Of a DNA stretch of 64,000 bases, positions 1 through 8,395 are shown piece by piece; position 1 is the first letter of the stretch, and each line of letters starts with the position of its first letter. The notes beneath the pieces were generated by a model that had not been told where the DNA came from, did not search any database, and saw only the letters and a program-made list of their open reading frames with translations. The translations under genes and the position numbers were made by a program. Origin of the DNA: Clostridia bacterium (GTDB lineage: Bacteria; Bacillota; Clostridia; UBA1381); NCBI GenBank assembly GCA_900751885.1, contig CAADTH010000050.1:185125-249124 (forward strand). Direction: 5' to 3'.

Positions 1-331
1 CAATCTGCTCCTCGCTTTCCACAGAGCATGGACCCGCGATTACGCTGAACGTACCCTCCCCGATTTTGTTTCCGTTTACCTCGATCATAGAGTCAGCCGG
101 ATGAAACTTGCGGTTTGCGAGCTTGTACGGCTCAGACACGCGCTTCACGTCGGCGACAATTTCATTGGCGCGGAGCATGTCCGGCTCGATTTTTGAGGTG
201 TCGCCAATGATTCCAACGATTGTCGACTGTGTTCCCTGGCTGAAATGGTGGGAAAATCCCATGTCAGAAAGTTCTTTTAACAATTCCTCAATCTGCTCTT
301 TTTGTGCGGTTGGCTTTAAAATGACTATCAT
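1..331 (-). CDS. aroF: 3-deoxy-7-phosphoheptulonate (DAHP) synthase, N-terminal part
   Basis: The frame runs off the left edge, so only about 110 N-terminal residues are present. It starts at the ATG at 331, behind the SD AAAAGGAGA. The first 70 or so residues look like the small ferredoxin-like regulatory domain of type I-beta DAHP synthases (MIVILKPTAQKEQIEELL). The catalytic barrel then begins with IAGPCSVESEEQI, a family hallmark. The enzyme joins phosphoenolpyruvate and erythrose 4-phosphate in the first step of the shikimate pathway, in the cytoplasm. The upstream leader encodes a Tyr/Phe-rich peptide followed by a hairpin and U-tract, which suggests control by aromatic amino acid supply. 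The identification is firm; the missing 3' part cannot be judged. Confidence 0.92.
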   Translation of the reverse strand, partial: MIVILKPTAQKEQIEELLKELSDMGFSHHFSQGTQSTIVGIIGDTSKIEPDMLRANEIVADVKRVSEPYKLANRKFHPADSMIEVNGNKIGEGTFSVIAGPCSVESEEQI

Positions 332-420
332 ATTCTAATCTCCTTTTATGTATCAGTTTTTTTGGCAGAAAGGATACCGATTGGATAGACGGATACAGGC
401 AAATGAGCCTTTTTGAAAAT

Positions 421-454
421 AAAAAAAGTTGGTAGCCACCGTCCAGCTACCAAC
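421..454 (-). terminator. Attenuator hairpin in the aroF leader
   Basis: On the minus strand a perfect 9-bp stem (GTTGGTAGC at 454-446, GCTACCAAC at 436-428) with a 9-nt loop is followed directly by seven U. It lies between the leader peptide stop (480) and the aroF start (331), so it works as an intrinsic terminator before the gene. Its loop and the first base of the 3' arm (436-445) can pair with leader segment 495-504 (10 pairs counting G-U), giving a competing antiterminator. Confidence 0.8.
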
Positions 455-479
455 TCAATATACAATCGATATATCAAAT

Positions 480-572
480 CTATGCGGTAATCTTTGGACA
501 GCAAAAAATACTCAAGCAAAAGCTGCTAAAGTAATAATAAAAATATTTTGCTGTACTTGTTACTGTAAGCAT
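480..572 (-). CDS. Tyr/Phe-rich leader peptide of aroF (30 aa)
   Basis: An ATG at 572, behind the SD-like GAGAGG, opens a 30-codon frame ending at TAG (482-480). Codons 9-18 read KYFYYYFSSF: four Tyr and three Phe within nine codons, as expected of an amino-acid-sensing leader for an aromatic biosynthesis gene. Codons 7-9 (554-546) can pair with 506-498 and enclose the Tyr/Phe codons in a hairpin. A ribosome stalled on these codons would open that hairpin and free the 3' strand to pair with the loop of the downstream terminator. The peptide and pairings are read directly from the sequence; the attenuation mechanism is inferred from classical trp/phe leaders. Confidence 0.75.
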   Translation of the reverse strand: MLTVTSTAKYFYYYFSSFCLSIFCCPKITA

Positions 573-621
573 AGTCCTTGAATCCTCTCTCAATAAATTA
601 AATAAAACATTTATTTTAAAT

Positions 622-650
622 AGTTTAGCAGGAAAAAGCCAATTTGTCAA
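622..650 (-). promoter_or_regulatory. Sigma-A-type promoter of the aroF leader
   Basis: On the minus strand TTGACA (650-645) is followed after 17 nt by TAAACT (627-622). This is a consensus -35 and a 4/6 -10 placed about 50 nt before the leader peptide start. Confidence 0.7.
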
Positions 651-666
651 GCTGTTTTTTAAAAAT

Positions 667-690
667 ATGCCGCCGAATATTCGGCGGCAT
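667..690 (-). terminator. Intrinsic terminator after the esterase/small peptide genes
   Basis: A near-perfect palindrome (ATGCCGCCGAA with its complement, 667-690) is followed on the minus strand by AUUUUU. It lies 12 nt beyond the stop of the 35-residue peptide gene and probably ends the transcript that began upstream of 2671. Confidence 0.75.
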
Positions 691-701
691 ATGGTCTATC
701 A

Positions 702-809
702 TTATGCAAGTCCTGCGACGATTGCGACTGCGCCGAGCGCAATCGGGACAATCATTGCAATGGCAATCACAATACAGACAATCTTTTTTTGCTTGTCATT
801 GAATCTCAT
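702..809 (-). CDS. 35-residue single-pass membrane peptide
   Basis: The ATG at 809 has a good SD (AAGGGGTG) and opens 35 codons. A basic N-terminus (MRFNDKQKK) is followed by one hydrophobic helix (residues 10-34, rich in Ile, Val and Ala). The gene begins 12 nt after the SLH esterase stop and ends at a terminator, so it is very likely co-transcribed. Size and layout resemble tiny membrane proteins of the Prli42/DUF4044 sort in Bacillota, but I cannot assign it to a family. A cytosolic basic head and a membrane anchor are all that can be said. Confidence 0.6.
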   Translation of the reverse strand: MRFNDKQKKIVCIVIAIAMIVPIALGAVAIVAGLA

Positions 810-820
810 TTTGTCACCCC

Positions 821-2671
821 TTACTTCTCCAAAAGTCCATATAAGCGGTAGATAATCGTAGCGGCCTGCGCACGCGTTGCGGTATCCTTTGGCGCGAGGG
901 AAGCTCCTTCTCGGTCAGCGAGCGCCACGCCGTTTACAAGACCGCTGATGACTGCCTGGTACATATCGTTGCCTGACCATGCGGATAGTTCATCCATTCC
1001 TGCCACAATACCGCGCGTGGTGTACGCTTCGTCTTGGGAAGGTTCTTGCCCTGCAAGTTTTTCCATAATGGACGCATCCACGCTGTTGCATACCGCGACT
1101 GCGATTGATGCCATTTCCTCTCTCGTGATTGCGCGGTCGCCGGCAAATGCCTGATTGGAAATCATTCCGTCATTGATGAATTTTTTATCATACGCGCTCT
1201 GCACATAGAAGCGGTACCAGTCTGTTTCCTTCACATCCGTGTAGCAATCGTCCTTGCGCCACGCGTGCCCGGTAAGTCCTGCCGCGCGCATTGCCATTGC
1301 CAAAAATTCAGCTCGTGTGACTTGTTTTTCCGGCGCGAACTCAGTCTCAGAAACGCCGTTAACTAGCTCTGCCTGTGCCATCGCGGCAACCGTCTCCTGA
1401 GCCCAATGGTTTTTCATATCAGAAAAATCCTTTTTCGGCGGATTTTCGTAGTCGTATGCAAACGGTGCAAGCGCTGGGATATTGTTTTTCACACTCTTTG
1501 CAGTGATTTTTGCAATCTCCCTTGCGCCAGCCTCCTTAAAATGTGTGTGGTCGTCTGTGCCCTCTGGATATTTTGCGCTCTCATTTGGCTCATTGATAAA
1601 GTAAAAATCTTTTACTTTTTCTTTACCCAGCTCGTTCCAACGTGCGACTGCTTCCTTGTGGATGTCCAAAAGCGCACTGCCTGTTTCCGTTGCCACCTCT
1701 CTCGTCTTGTTGGAGTAGTCGATGATGGTTTCCGAGAATTGACCTGTGGTCTCGTCAGGGCTGTAATGCGGTGTCGGCGTCAACAGGACTGGAATTCCGC
1801 CTCGCTTGATGGTTTCGCCGACATATTTTTCTGTGAGAAGTGTTTTAAAATCATCCGGTGAGATATAGCGCTCCGGCTTGGATGAGCCGTCATTGTGTCC
1901 AAATTGGATGAACACATAGTCTCCAGGCTTTAGCTCTGTCAAGATGCGGTCTAAGCGTCCGTCGTTGTTATAGCTTTTTGTGCTTCGACCACCCATGGAA
2001 CGGTTTTCCACGATAACATCGTCCGTAAAGTAATCTGCCGCGACCTGCCCCCAGCCGGTCTGCGGATAATCCGTATCCTTATAGGTTTGTGCCGTGGAGT
2101 CACCTGCGATATAAATCGTCGGCTTTTCTCCCTTTTCTGTTCTGGCAGGAAGCTGTGTGATTTCAACTGCGTTGAGCTTTGCGCCCTCACCTTTGACTTG
2201 AATGGTGATTTTGCCATCCTTCGGAAGAACAGGTTGTGTGTTTTCAGCGTATTTTCCTGCTTCAATGTCGAATACACGCACGCGTTCCCCTTCGTTTATG
2301 TATATGTTTGCCTTGGACGCAGTCTCTCCGCCGTTGATTACCTTGACCTGATAGTCCCCATCCGGCACGTTGACTGCAAAATTGATTCCTTTTTCTGCGT
2401 CGCTCGACGTGATATAGTCGCCCTGCAAGGTGTCCGGTGTGTCACTGCCGCCGTTTGACAGCTGTTCTGTATCAGTAAGCCCATACCCCTTTTTCTCTGT
2501 GTACTTGCTTGAGGCTGTAATCTGGGTATAGCCATCCGCAATCTTTCCTGCGCCAAAATCAAATTTTGCACTGAAAAGCTTACCATCCTGCGTATCTGCC
2601 GCAAGGGCACTTCCCGCTGAGAGTATCATGACAGAGGCAAGAGCCGCACTCAGTATCTTTTTTAGTCTCAT
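821..2671 (-). CDS. Secreted SGNH/GDSL esterase with C-terminal SLH repeats
   Basis: 616 residues. A signal peptide (1-24, ending SALA-AD) leads into a galactose-binding-like beta domain (about 33-172), then an SGNH hydrolase resembling rhamnogalacturonan acetylesterases. Catalytic elements are visible: GDS with Ser192, Gly228 in MGGRS, GHND with Asn260, and the DxxH pair Asp374/His377. Three SLH-like segments follow (about 417-465, 477-525, 552-612; NHWAQETVAAMAQAELVNG is typical). The likely role is deacetylation of pectic or other plant polysaccharide while bound to the cell-wall polymer. The start ATG has an SD (AAAGGAGGAA) 8 nt upstream. The substrate is inferred from the family and unproven. 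Confidence 0.85.
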   Translation of the reverse strand: MRLKKILSAALASVMILSAGSALAADTQDGKLFSAKFDFGAGKIADGYTQITASSKYTEKKGYGLTDTEQLSNGGSDTPDTLQGDYITSSDAEKGINFAVNVPDGDYQVKVINGGETASKANIYINEGERVRVFDIEAGKYAENTQPVLPKDGKITIQVKGEGAKLNAVEITQLPARTEKGEKPTIYIAGDSTAQTYKDTDYPQTGWGQVAADYFTDDVIVENRSMGGRSTKSYNNDGRLDRILTELKPGDYVFIQFGHNDGSSKPERYISPDDFKTLLTEKYVGETIKRGGIPVLLTPTPHYSPDETTGQFSETIIDYSNKTREVATETGSALLDIHKEAVARWNELGKEKVKDFYFINEPNESAKYPEGTDDHTHFKEAGAREIAKITAKSVKNNIPALAPFAYDYENPPKKDFSDMKNHWAQETVAAMAQAELVNGVSETEFAPEKQVTRAEFLAMAMRAAGLTGHAWRKDDCYTDVKETDWYRFYVQSAYDKKFINDGMISNQAFAGDRAITREEMASIAVAVCNSVDASIMEKLAGQEPSQDEAYTTRGIVAGMDELSAWSGNDMYQAVISGLVNGVALADREGASLAPKDTATRAQAATIIYRLYGLLEK

Positions 2672-2753
2672 AATAGAATAATTCCTCCTTTATTAATTAG
2701 TTTGATTATACAACATGACAGCGGAAAAATCCATACTTTCCTTTGAAAAATCA

Positions 2754-2784
2754 CCGCTTATGTGAAAAAAATGACCACTTGATG
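2754..2784 (+). promoter_or_regulatory. Candidate LytTR operator pair
   Basis: Two related 9-10-mers, CCGCTTATG (2754-2762) and CCACTTGATG (2775-2784), are direct repeats about 21 bp apart, two helical turns. That is the usual spacing for LytTR-domain sites. They lie upstream of a likely -10 (TACAAT, 2817-2822) that lacks a good -35, the arrangement of an activator-dependent promoter. The LytTR gene starts at 2878, so autoregulation is plausible. Confidence 0.4.
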
Positions 2785-2877
2785 CCGGACACTGGATGTG
2801 TAAGCACAAATCGTGGTACAATGTAAACATTGATAGGCTAAAGTTATGATGTAAATAAAGCAAAAGGGGGAGACGGG

Positions 2878-3321
2878 TTGAAAATTATCATAGAACAGTC
2901 GCAGGAACAAGAGCTTGAGGTTGTCATTCGGGGAGATGGTCAAATGGCAATGGAGCTTGCAGGCTATCTTTCTCAGTATGGCAGGGAAGCAAGACGGATT
3001 GTTGGATATCAGGACGGGCGCGAATTTTTTCTCAGCCCAAAGGATATTTGTTATTTTGAAGCCTGCGATGGAAAAATCAATGCGGTTTGTCTGAATCATC
3101 AGATTTATACGGTGAAGAAAAAGCTTTATGAAGTGGAAGAGCTGACCAGACATATGGGGTTTTTGCGCATCAGTAAGCATGTTGTGGTCAATATGGCATG
3201 GATATCATCTGTGGAAGCGGAGTTTAGTGGAAATTATCTGGCATATACAAAGGATGGGACAAGGCTTTCGATTTCGCGAAGCTATATGAAGCAGTTTCGA
3301 AGTGCCATCTTGGGAGAATAA
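2878..3321 (+). CDS. LytTR-domain transcriptional regulator
   Basis: 147 residues from a TTG start behind a strong SD (AAAGGGGGA, 6 nt spacing). The C-terminal half is a LytTR DNA-binding domain: LSPKDICYFEACDGKINAV, the YTVKKKLYEVEELT segment, FLRISKHVVVNMAWI and a final SISRSYMKQFRSAI. No receiver domain is present, so this is the short stand-alone type, typically paired with a DUF3021 membrane protein, as here (next gene starts 10 nt after the stop). Such pairs usually control their own operon and sometimes transporters. The signal is unknown. Confidence 0.88.
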   Translation: MKIIIEQSQEQELEVVIRGDGQMAMELAGYLSQYGREARRIVGYQDGREFFLSPKDICYFEACDGKINAVCLNHQIYTVKKKLYEVEELTRHMGFLRISKHVVVNMAWISSVEAEFSGNYLAYTKDGTRLSISRSYMKQFRSAILGE

Positions 3322-3331
3322 GGAGGAAATT

Positions 3332-3769
3332 ATGATAAAAAAATTATTACTTTATACCACTGTTGGAATGGGAATTGGATTTTTGATTACCAATGTCATG
3401 TTCTGGTTTTCAACCGCCGGAAGCGGCAATTTGGCAGAGGAAAGCGCCTTGCTGGCAATGGATAAAATGATTATGCAGTACACAGTCTGGATGATTGCCT
3501 CCGCGCTTTATGGAGCGGCTTCCCTCATTCTTGAATCCGAGCGCCTTCGGCCCTCTATCAGAAGTATCGTTCATTTTTTAGTATGTCTGACAATTACATT
3601 GTGTGCCTGGAGTGCGGTAAAGGTACTCCTTTCCGGAACCTTCCATTTGACCAGCCTTTTTCTGCTTCTCGTTGAGTTTGTCATCATTTATCTGGCGATT
3701 TTTTTCACCATGTACCGCTATGCGCGCGCAGATGCCAAGGAGATAAATGAAAAACTCAAATCAAAATAG
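3332..3769 (+). CDS. DUF3021-family membrane protein
   Basis: 145 residues from the ATG at 3332, which has a perfect SD (AAGGAGG) 7 nt upstream; an earlier in-frame start would overlap the LytTR gene without an SD. Four hydrophobic segments are visible (about 5-25, 48-68, 80-102, 107-130), with a basic tail (RYARADAKEINEKLKSK). Length, topology and coupling to a LytTR regulator match DUF3021 proteins, thought to be membrane partners that modulate the regulator. The molecular role is unproven. Confidence 0.75.
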   Translation: MIKKLLLYTTVGMGIGFLITNVMFWFSTAGSGNLAEESALLAMDKMIMQYTVWMIASALYGAASLILESERLRPSIRSIVHFLVCLTITLCAWSAVKVLLSGTFHLTSLFLLLVEFVIIYLAIFFTMYRYARADAKEINEKLKSK

Positions 3770-3817
3770 GAATTGCTTTTTCTCCTTCTTTTCGGTATGA
3801 TACAAAGAGAGGGAATG

Positions 3818-4294
3818 ATGAAGATGAATGAAATGCAAGAGGTCTACATGAAAGAGGCAATCCGTCAGGCGAAAAAGGCGGCGGCGATTGGGGAAACGCC
3901 GGTTGGCGCGGTGATTGTCCATGACGGCAGGATTTTGACGCGCGGATATAATTTAAGAGAAAAAAAGAAAAACAGCCTGTGCCATGCTGAGATTATCGCA
4001 ATCAACCGCGCGGCAAAAAAGCTTGGCGGATGGCGGCTTCCGGGGTGTGAGCTGTATGTCACGCTGGAACCCTGCCCGATGTGCGCTGGAGCAATCCTGC
4101 AGTCACGCATTGAAAGGGTGTATTTCGGTGCATATGACAAAAAGGCAGGCTGTGCAGGCTCTGTCACTGACCTGTTTGAGGCAGGAATGTTCAATCATAC
4201 TGTGGAAACGGTGGGCGGGGTGATGGAACAAGAATGCGTCGCCTTGCTTCAGGACTTTTTCAGAGAGCTCCGCCAAAGAAAAAAGAACAAATAA
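3818..4294 (+). CDS. tadA: tRNA-specific adenosine deaminase
   Basis: About 158 residues. The cytidine/adenosine deaminase zinc motif is complete: CHAEI supplies His and the catalytic Glu, and PCPMCAGA supplies two Cys. TPVGAVIVHDG and LEPCPMCAGAILQSRI are characteristic of TadA, which deaminates A34 to inosine in tRNA-Arg(ACG). ATGs at 3815, 3818 and 3824 share one SD (GAGAGGG, 3807-3813); 3818 or 3824 fit best. The gene is followed by a bidirectional terminator shared with the convergent ABC transporter gene. Confidence 0.93.
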   Translation: MKMNEMQEVYMKEAIRQAKKAAAIGETPVGAVIVHDGRILTRGYNLREKKKNSLCHAEIIAINRAAKKLGGWRLPGCELYVTLEPCPMCAGAILQSRIERVYFGAYDKKAGCAGSVTDLFEAGMFNHTVETVGGVMEQECVALLQDFFRELRQRKKNK

Positions 4295-4325
4295 AAAAAG
4301 GAATCCATATGGATTCCTTTTTTTA
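4293..4325. terminator. Bidirectional terminator between tadA and the ABC exporter
   Basis: The palindrome GGAATCCATATGGATTCC (4300-4317) is flanked by A7 and T7 tracts, so it can terminate both convergent genes. It overlaps the last codons of the ABC gene. Confidence 0.85.
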
Positions 4326-6089
4326 TTCCATCATCTCGTTGTACAGGCTGTATAGATTATAATAAAGACCTTGCTTTTCCAAAAGCTCATGATGGGAACC
4401 CTGTTCCTCAATGCCATTTTCTGTCAGAACCAGAATAAGGTTTGCATTGCGGATGGTGGTCAGGCGATGGGCAATCGTAAACACTGTTCTGCCCTTTGCC
4501 AGGGATTCCAGAGAATCCTGCACAATCTTTTCGCTTTCATTATCCAGCGCGGATGTTGCCTCGTCCAAAATTAGAATCGGCGGATTTTTCAAAAATACCC
4601 GCGCGATGGACAGACGCTGCTTCTGTCCGCCGGACAGCTTTACTCCTCTCTCACCGGTATAGGTATCATATCCGTCCGAAAACTGCATAATAAACTCGTG
4701 CGCGCCTGCTTTTTTTGCCGCTTCTATGACTTCATCGCGAGATGCACCCGGTCTTCCGTATTCAATATTTTCGAAAATGGTGCCAGAAAAGAGATAAACG
4801 TCCTGCTGTACCACGCCGATTTGAGAGCGCAGGGAGGTGAGCGTGATATCCCGGATATCCTGTCCATCAATCAAAATGTGTCCGGCTGTTGCGTCATAAA
4901 AACGTGGAATTAAGCTGCAGAGCGTCGTTTTTCCACCGCCCGACGGACCCACAAGCGCGACAGAATCCCCAGCGTGGATATGCAGGTTGATATCAGTGAG
5001 TACATCCGTATTGTCATCCGGATACCGGAAGCTGACGTGTTCGAAACGGATATCACCTTTTACGTCAGTTAAATCCCTCGCATCCGGCGCATCGGACAAA
5101 TCAACCGGGGCATCCACAATCTCGATAAACCGCTCGATTCCCGTCATACCGCGCTGGAACTGCTCAGTAAACTCCACAATGCGCCGCACCGATGCAAGTA
5201 AGGTTGTGACATACAACAGGTATGCCATAAAATCAGCGGGAGAAATTTTTCCAAATTTCATAAAGAACGCACCTGCAACCACCACAGTGATATACATGAT
5301 GCCGTCGAACAGGCGTGTGGTACTCTGAAAGCCTGCCATATAGCGGTACATAATTTTTTTGATATCCAAAAAGCGGTGATTGCCCTCTTTGAACTTCCCT
5401 TTTTCGATTGTCTCGTTGGCAAAGGATTTCACAACGCGGATTCCCAATAAGCTATCCTCGACCTGCGCGTTGAGCTCACCAATCTGGTCGCGCGACTGCT
5501 TGAACGCGCTGCGCATCTTTCGGTTGAAGCTCATGGAACAGACGAGCATAATCGGAATGACAGAGAAAATAATCAATGTCAGCCAGAAATTTGAGAAGCT
5601 CAAAATGATAAACGAGGCGATAATTTTCACCGCCGCGATAAAAAACTCCTCAGGACAGTGGTGCGCGAACTCTGTCACGTCAAACAGGTCGCTTGTAATA
5701 CGCGCCATGATTTGTCCGATTTTCGTGTTGCTGTAATAGGCGTGGGAAAGACGCTGTAGGTGGTCGAACAAGTCCCGGCGCATGTCGGTCTCGATTCGCG
5801 CTCCCATCACATGTCCCACGGAAGCCATGTAATAGTTTGCAATCGTATCGATGACGCGCAGAACCAAATAAAACCCACCAACTGAAATAATGGTGCGCGC
5901 AGTCAGCGTGGCAATATCGACCATTGCCTGATTGGTCAGATAGCGCACAATAAGCGGAAAAACCAGCTCACATATGGTAGTCAGAAGGGCGCAGAATAAA
6001 TCCAGAAGAAGTACACCCTTATATTTTTTATAGTAGGGAACGAAGCGCCGGATGAGATATCCAGTGCTGATTCCATTTTGTTTTGCCAT
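4323..6089 (-). CDS. ABC exporter, fused membrane and ATPase domains (MsbA/BmrA type)
   Basis: 588 residues in half-transporter layout. Six membrane helices occupy about residues 20-310. The nucleotide-binding domain has Walker A GPSGGGKTT (381-389), the Q-loop in VVQQDVYLFSGTI, signature LSGGQ (485-489), Walker B ILILDE (505-510) with Glu510, and the IAHR switch His. It would work as a homodimer exporting lipids or hydrophobic compounds; the substrate cannot be read from sequence. Transcribed alone and convergent with tadA. Confidence 0.92.
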   Translation of the reverse strand: MAKQNGISTGYLIRRFVPYYKKYKGVLLLDLFCALLTTICELVFPLIVRYLTNQAMVDIATLTARTIISVGGFYLVLRVIDTIANYYMASVGHVMGARIETDMRRDLFDHLQRLSHAYYSNTKIGQIMARITSDLFDVTEFAHHCPEEFFIAAVKIIASFIILSFSNFWLTLIIFSVIPIMLVCSMSFNRKMRSAFKQSRDQIGELNAQVEDSLLGIRVVKSFANETIEKGKFKEGNHRFLDIKKIMYRYMAGFQSTTRLFDGIMYITVVVAGAFFMKFGKISPADFMAYLLYVTTLLASVRRIVEFTEQFQRGMTGIERFIEIVDAPVDLSDAPDARDLTDVKGDIRFEHVSFRYPDDNTDVLTDINLHIHAGDSVALVGPSGGGKTTLCSLIPRFYDATAGHILIDGQDIRDITLTSLRSQIGVVQQDVYLFSGTIFENIEYGRPGASRDEVIEAAKKAGAHEFIMQFSDGYDTYTGERGVKLSGGQKQRLSIARVFLKNPPILILDEATSALDNESEKIVQDSLESLAKGRTVFTIAHRLTTIRNANLILVLTENGIEEQGSHHELLEKQGLYYNLYSLYNEMME

Positions 6090-6353
6090 TTCGTCCTCCT
6101 TAATATTCTATTTTCTGCGGGATTGGAATAGGCTGTACCATAAGACTGCCCGCATATCTTATGGCAGAAAAAAACTGCCGCTTGGCGTGGCAATGGGAAA
6201 GATGTTATTTATTATAACGCGTTTTTCCCAAAAGGTCAAATTTGTGCAGAAAACAGGTAGAAAAAAAGCAGAGTTTATTGTATAATAAAAAAAGGTGTAA
6301 TTGTAGCATCAATAGGACGAAAAAAGGGATGCCCTGATGAGGAGATAGACAGC

Positions 6354-7199
6354 ATGGATGTACTAATTGATTATATTTCCAGATATATACAGCTCTTTCG
6401 GCTTACAGACGCCATCGATATTGCGATTGTTGCGGTTTTGGTGTATCAGCTTTTGAAGCTGATTCGAGAGACGCGCGCTGTTCAGCTGGTAAAAGGAATT
6501 TTCATTTTGTTTTTGGGGCTTCAGGTCAGCCAGTGGTTGAAGCTGACAGCAGTCAATTATATTTTGCAGACACTGATGCAGGTGGGAATGTTTGCGATTG
6601 TCGTCATTTTTCAGCCGGAGCTTCGCAGCGTGTTAGAACGGGTGGGGCGTTCAAAGGTTGGAAAACTGATGGACTTTTCGGCAAGCACAGCCGCGAACCA
6701 AATGGAAAAAACAATCGATGAAATCGTAGAGGCGGCGACCAATCTGTCCGAAACGAAGACAGGCGCACTGATGGTACTGGAGCGCGATACAAAGCTCGGT
6801 GAGATTATGAAGACAGGAACGGTTCTTAACGCGGATGTCAGCTCAGGTCTTTTGGAGAATATTTTTGTGCCAAACACGCCGCTTCACGACGGCGCTGTGA
6901 TTATCCGCGAAAATAAAATTATGACAGCCGGATGCTTTTTGCCCTTGACGGCGAACAGTAATCTATCCAGGGAACTTGGAACGAGACACCGTGCGGCGCT
7001 CGGTATCTCAGAGGCGTCTGATGCGGTCGTGCTTGTGGTCAGCGAAGAAACCGGAAAGATATCCATTGCGTTAAACGGCTCTCTGACACGGAATATCGCG
7101 GGGGAGACACTGAAAAAGGCGCTTTCCAAAACCCTCATAAAAAATGAACAGGCAGAGACCTTTGATAAAATCAAGTTTTGGAAGGTGATGAATAAATGA
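6354..7199 (+). CDS. cdaA: Diadenylate cyclase CdaA
   Basis: 281 residues. Three hydrophobic helices (about 22-38, 46-62, 68-87) precede the DAC domain, with DGA at 179-181 in LHDGAVII and RHR at 211-213 in GTRHRAALG. It makes cyclic di-AMP from two ATP at the membrane, controlling potassium and osmolyte balance and wall homeostasis. It overlaps cdaR by 4 nt (ATGA), so they are translationally coupled. In many Bacillota glmM is third in this operon; here glmM lies 50 kb away at 57681. Confidence 0.96.
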   Translation: MDVLIDYISRYIQLFRLTDAIDIAIVAVLVYQLLKLIRETRAVQLVKGIFILFLGLQVSQWLKLTAVNYILQTLMQVGMFAIVVIFQPELRSVLERVGRSKVGKLMDFSASTAANQMEKTIDEIVEAATNLSETKTGALMVLERDTKLGEIMKTGTVLNADVSSGLLENIFVPNTPLHDGAVIIRENKIMTAGCFLPLTANSNLSRELGTRHRAALGISEASDAVVLVVSEETGKISIALNGSLTRNIAGETLKKALSKTLIKNEQAETFDKIKFWKVMNK

Positions 7200-8383
7200 A
7201 AAAGCCTTCAGAAAGCACACTGTTTTTAAAAGTTATTTCGGTGGGAGTGGCAATCATTTTGTGGATGGTCATTGTATACACCTCCAATCCTGCAATCCAA
7301 ACACAGATTAAAAATATTCCGGTTGAGTATCTGGGAGAAAATACGCTGTATGACAGGGGGCTGATTCTTTCCTATACAGACAAAGAACCGACTGTGGCTG
7401 TCGATGTGAAGGGACGGCGCAGTGACCTCATGAATACGCTTGGAAATGTCCATGCCACAGTAGACCTTTCCCACATCATTAATACGGGTGAGTATGATGT
7501 TCCGATTGAAATTGCAATGCCAAACGATGAGGTGCAGATTGTAAAAAGGCGTTCGAGCAATTTGACGGTCGTAGTGGAGAGCCTTCAGACACGGGAGGTT
7601 CCGGTTCGAATCAAGCAAATTGGCAATGATAAAAACAAAGAAAATTTAATTCAGTCTGTTCCGGAGAGGGAGACAATCTTAATTCGGGGGACGCAGAACG
7701 CGATTAGCCAGGTTTCGTATGCACAAATCATTGTGGACGTATCGGCAATTACGCAGGACAGCGAAGCGAACTATGTGTTTACTCTGATGGATCAGGACAG
7801 CAATCAAATTGAGGCGACGAAAAACATTACCCCTGCTGTGAGCGGCATCGAGGTAAAAAATCTCGCCTATCTGGCAAAAACGGTTCCGGTCGAGATTATA
7901 AACGCATCCTCCTCCGCATATACAGTCACGCCAAAAAGTGCGGCTCAGACGGTTATCGTAGGAGTACGTCCGGATAAATATGATGAGGTCTCTGTTTTAA
8001 AAGGAGAGCTGCCAAAGACAATGCAGGAGGGAGCCAGCATGGAGGTGCCGCTGCATGTGCAGGTAGGAGAGGGGATGTATCTCAAGGATGGCACAGATAC
8101 GGTATTGATTAAGGCAGAGGTAGTCAAAAAGGCAACAAAAACAGTCACTGTCCAGGTGCGGGCGGAGAATGTCCCGGAGGGGATGCAGGCGGTATTGGAA
8201 AACGGCGGACAGCTGCAAATCGAGGTCGCAGGAAACGAGGGTCAGATTGACCCTGCCGCCATGAAGGCATCGGTGGATTTGAGTGGTCAAAATGCTGGAA
8301 CCGGCGCTGTATACGTGTCATTTTCAGCGCCGGACGGTGTGACTGTCGTCGGTGAGTATACGATAAATGTAACAGTACAATAG
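7196..8383 (+). CDS. cdaR: CdaA regulator with YbbR repeats
   Basis: 395 residues. An N-terminal membrane anchor (about 10-27) is followed by YbbR-type beta domains in the extracellular part; motifs such as VPVEIINASSSAYTVTPKSA and VPVRIKQIGN recur roughly every 80-90 residues. The ATGA overlap with cdaA and the family link make it the CdaA-binding modulator CdaR. No enzymatic motif is present. Confidence 0.9.
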   Translation: MKKPSESTLFLKVISVGVAIILWMVIVYTSNPAIQTQIKNIPVEYLGENTLYDRGLILSYTDKEPTVAVDVKGRRSDLMNTLGNVHATVDLSHIINTGEYDVPIEIAMPNDEVQIVKRRSSNLTVVVESLQTREVPVRIKQIGNDKNKENLIQSVPERETILIRGTQNAISQVSYAQIIVDVSAITQDSEANYVFTLMDQDSNQIEATKNITPAVSGIEVKNLAYLAKTVPVEIINASSSAYTVTPKSAAQTVIVGVRPDKYDEVSVLKGELPKTMQEGASMEVPLHVQVGEGMYLKDGTDTVLIKAEVVKKATKTVTVQVRAENVPEGMQAVLENGGQLQIEVAGNEGQIDPAAMKASVDLSGQNAGTGAVYVSFSAPDGVTVVGEYTINVTVQ

Positions 8384-8395
8384 AAGGAGAATACC

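Noticed and set aside
421..460. T-box riboswitch before aroF (GGTGGCTACC resembles the T-box core)
   Set aside because: The segment is followed at once by the U-tract, with no room for the usual antiterminator/terminator pair, and no Stem I or specifier loop was found. The Tyr/Phe leader peptide explains the region better.
2758..3180. 140-codon minus-strand frame over the LytTR gene
   Set aside because: Shadow of the LytTR reading frame, with no SD and no recognisable motif.
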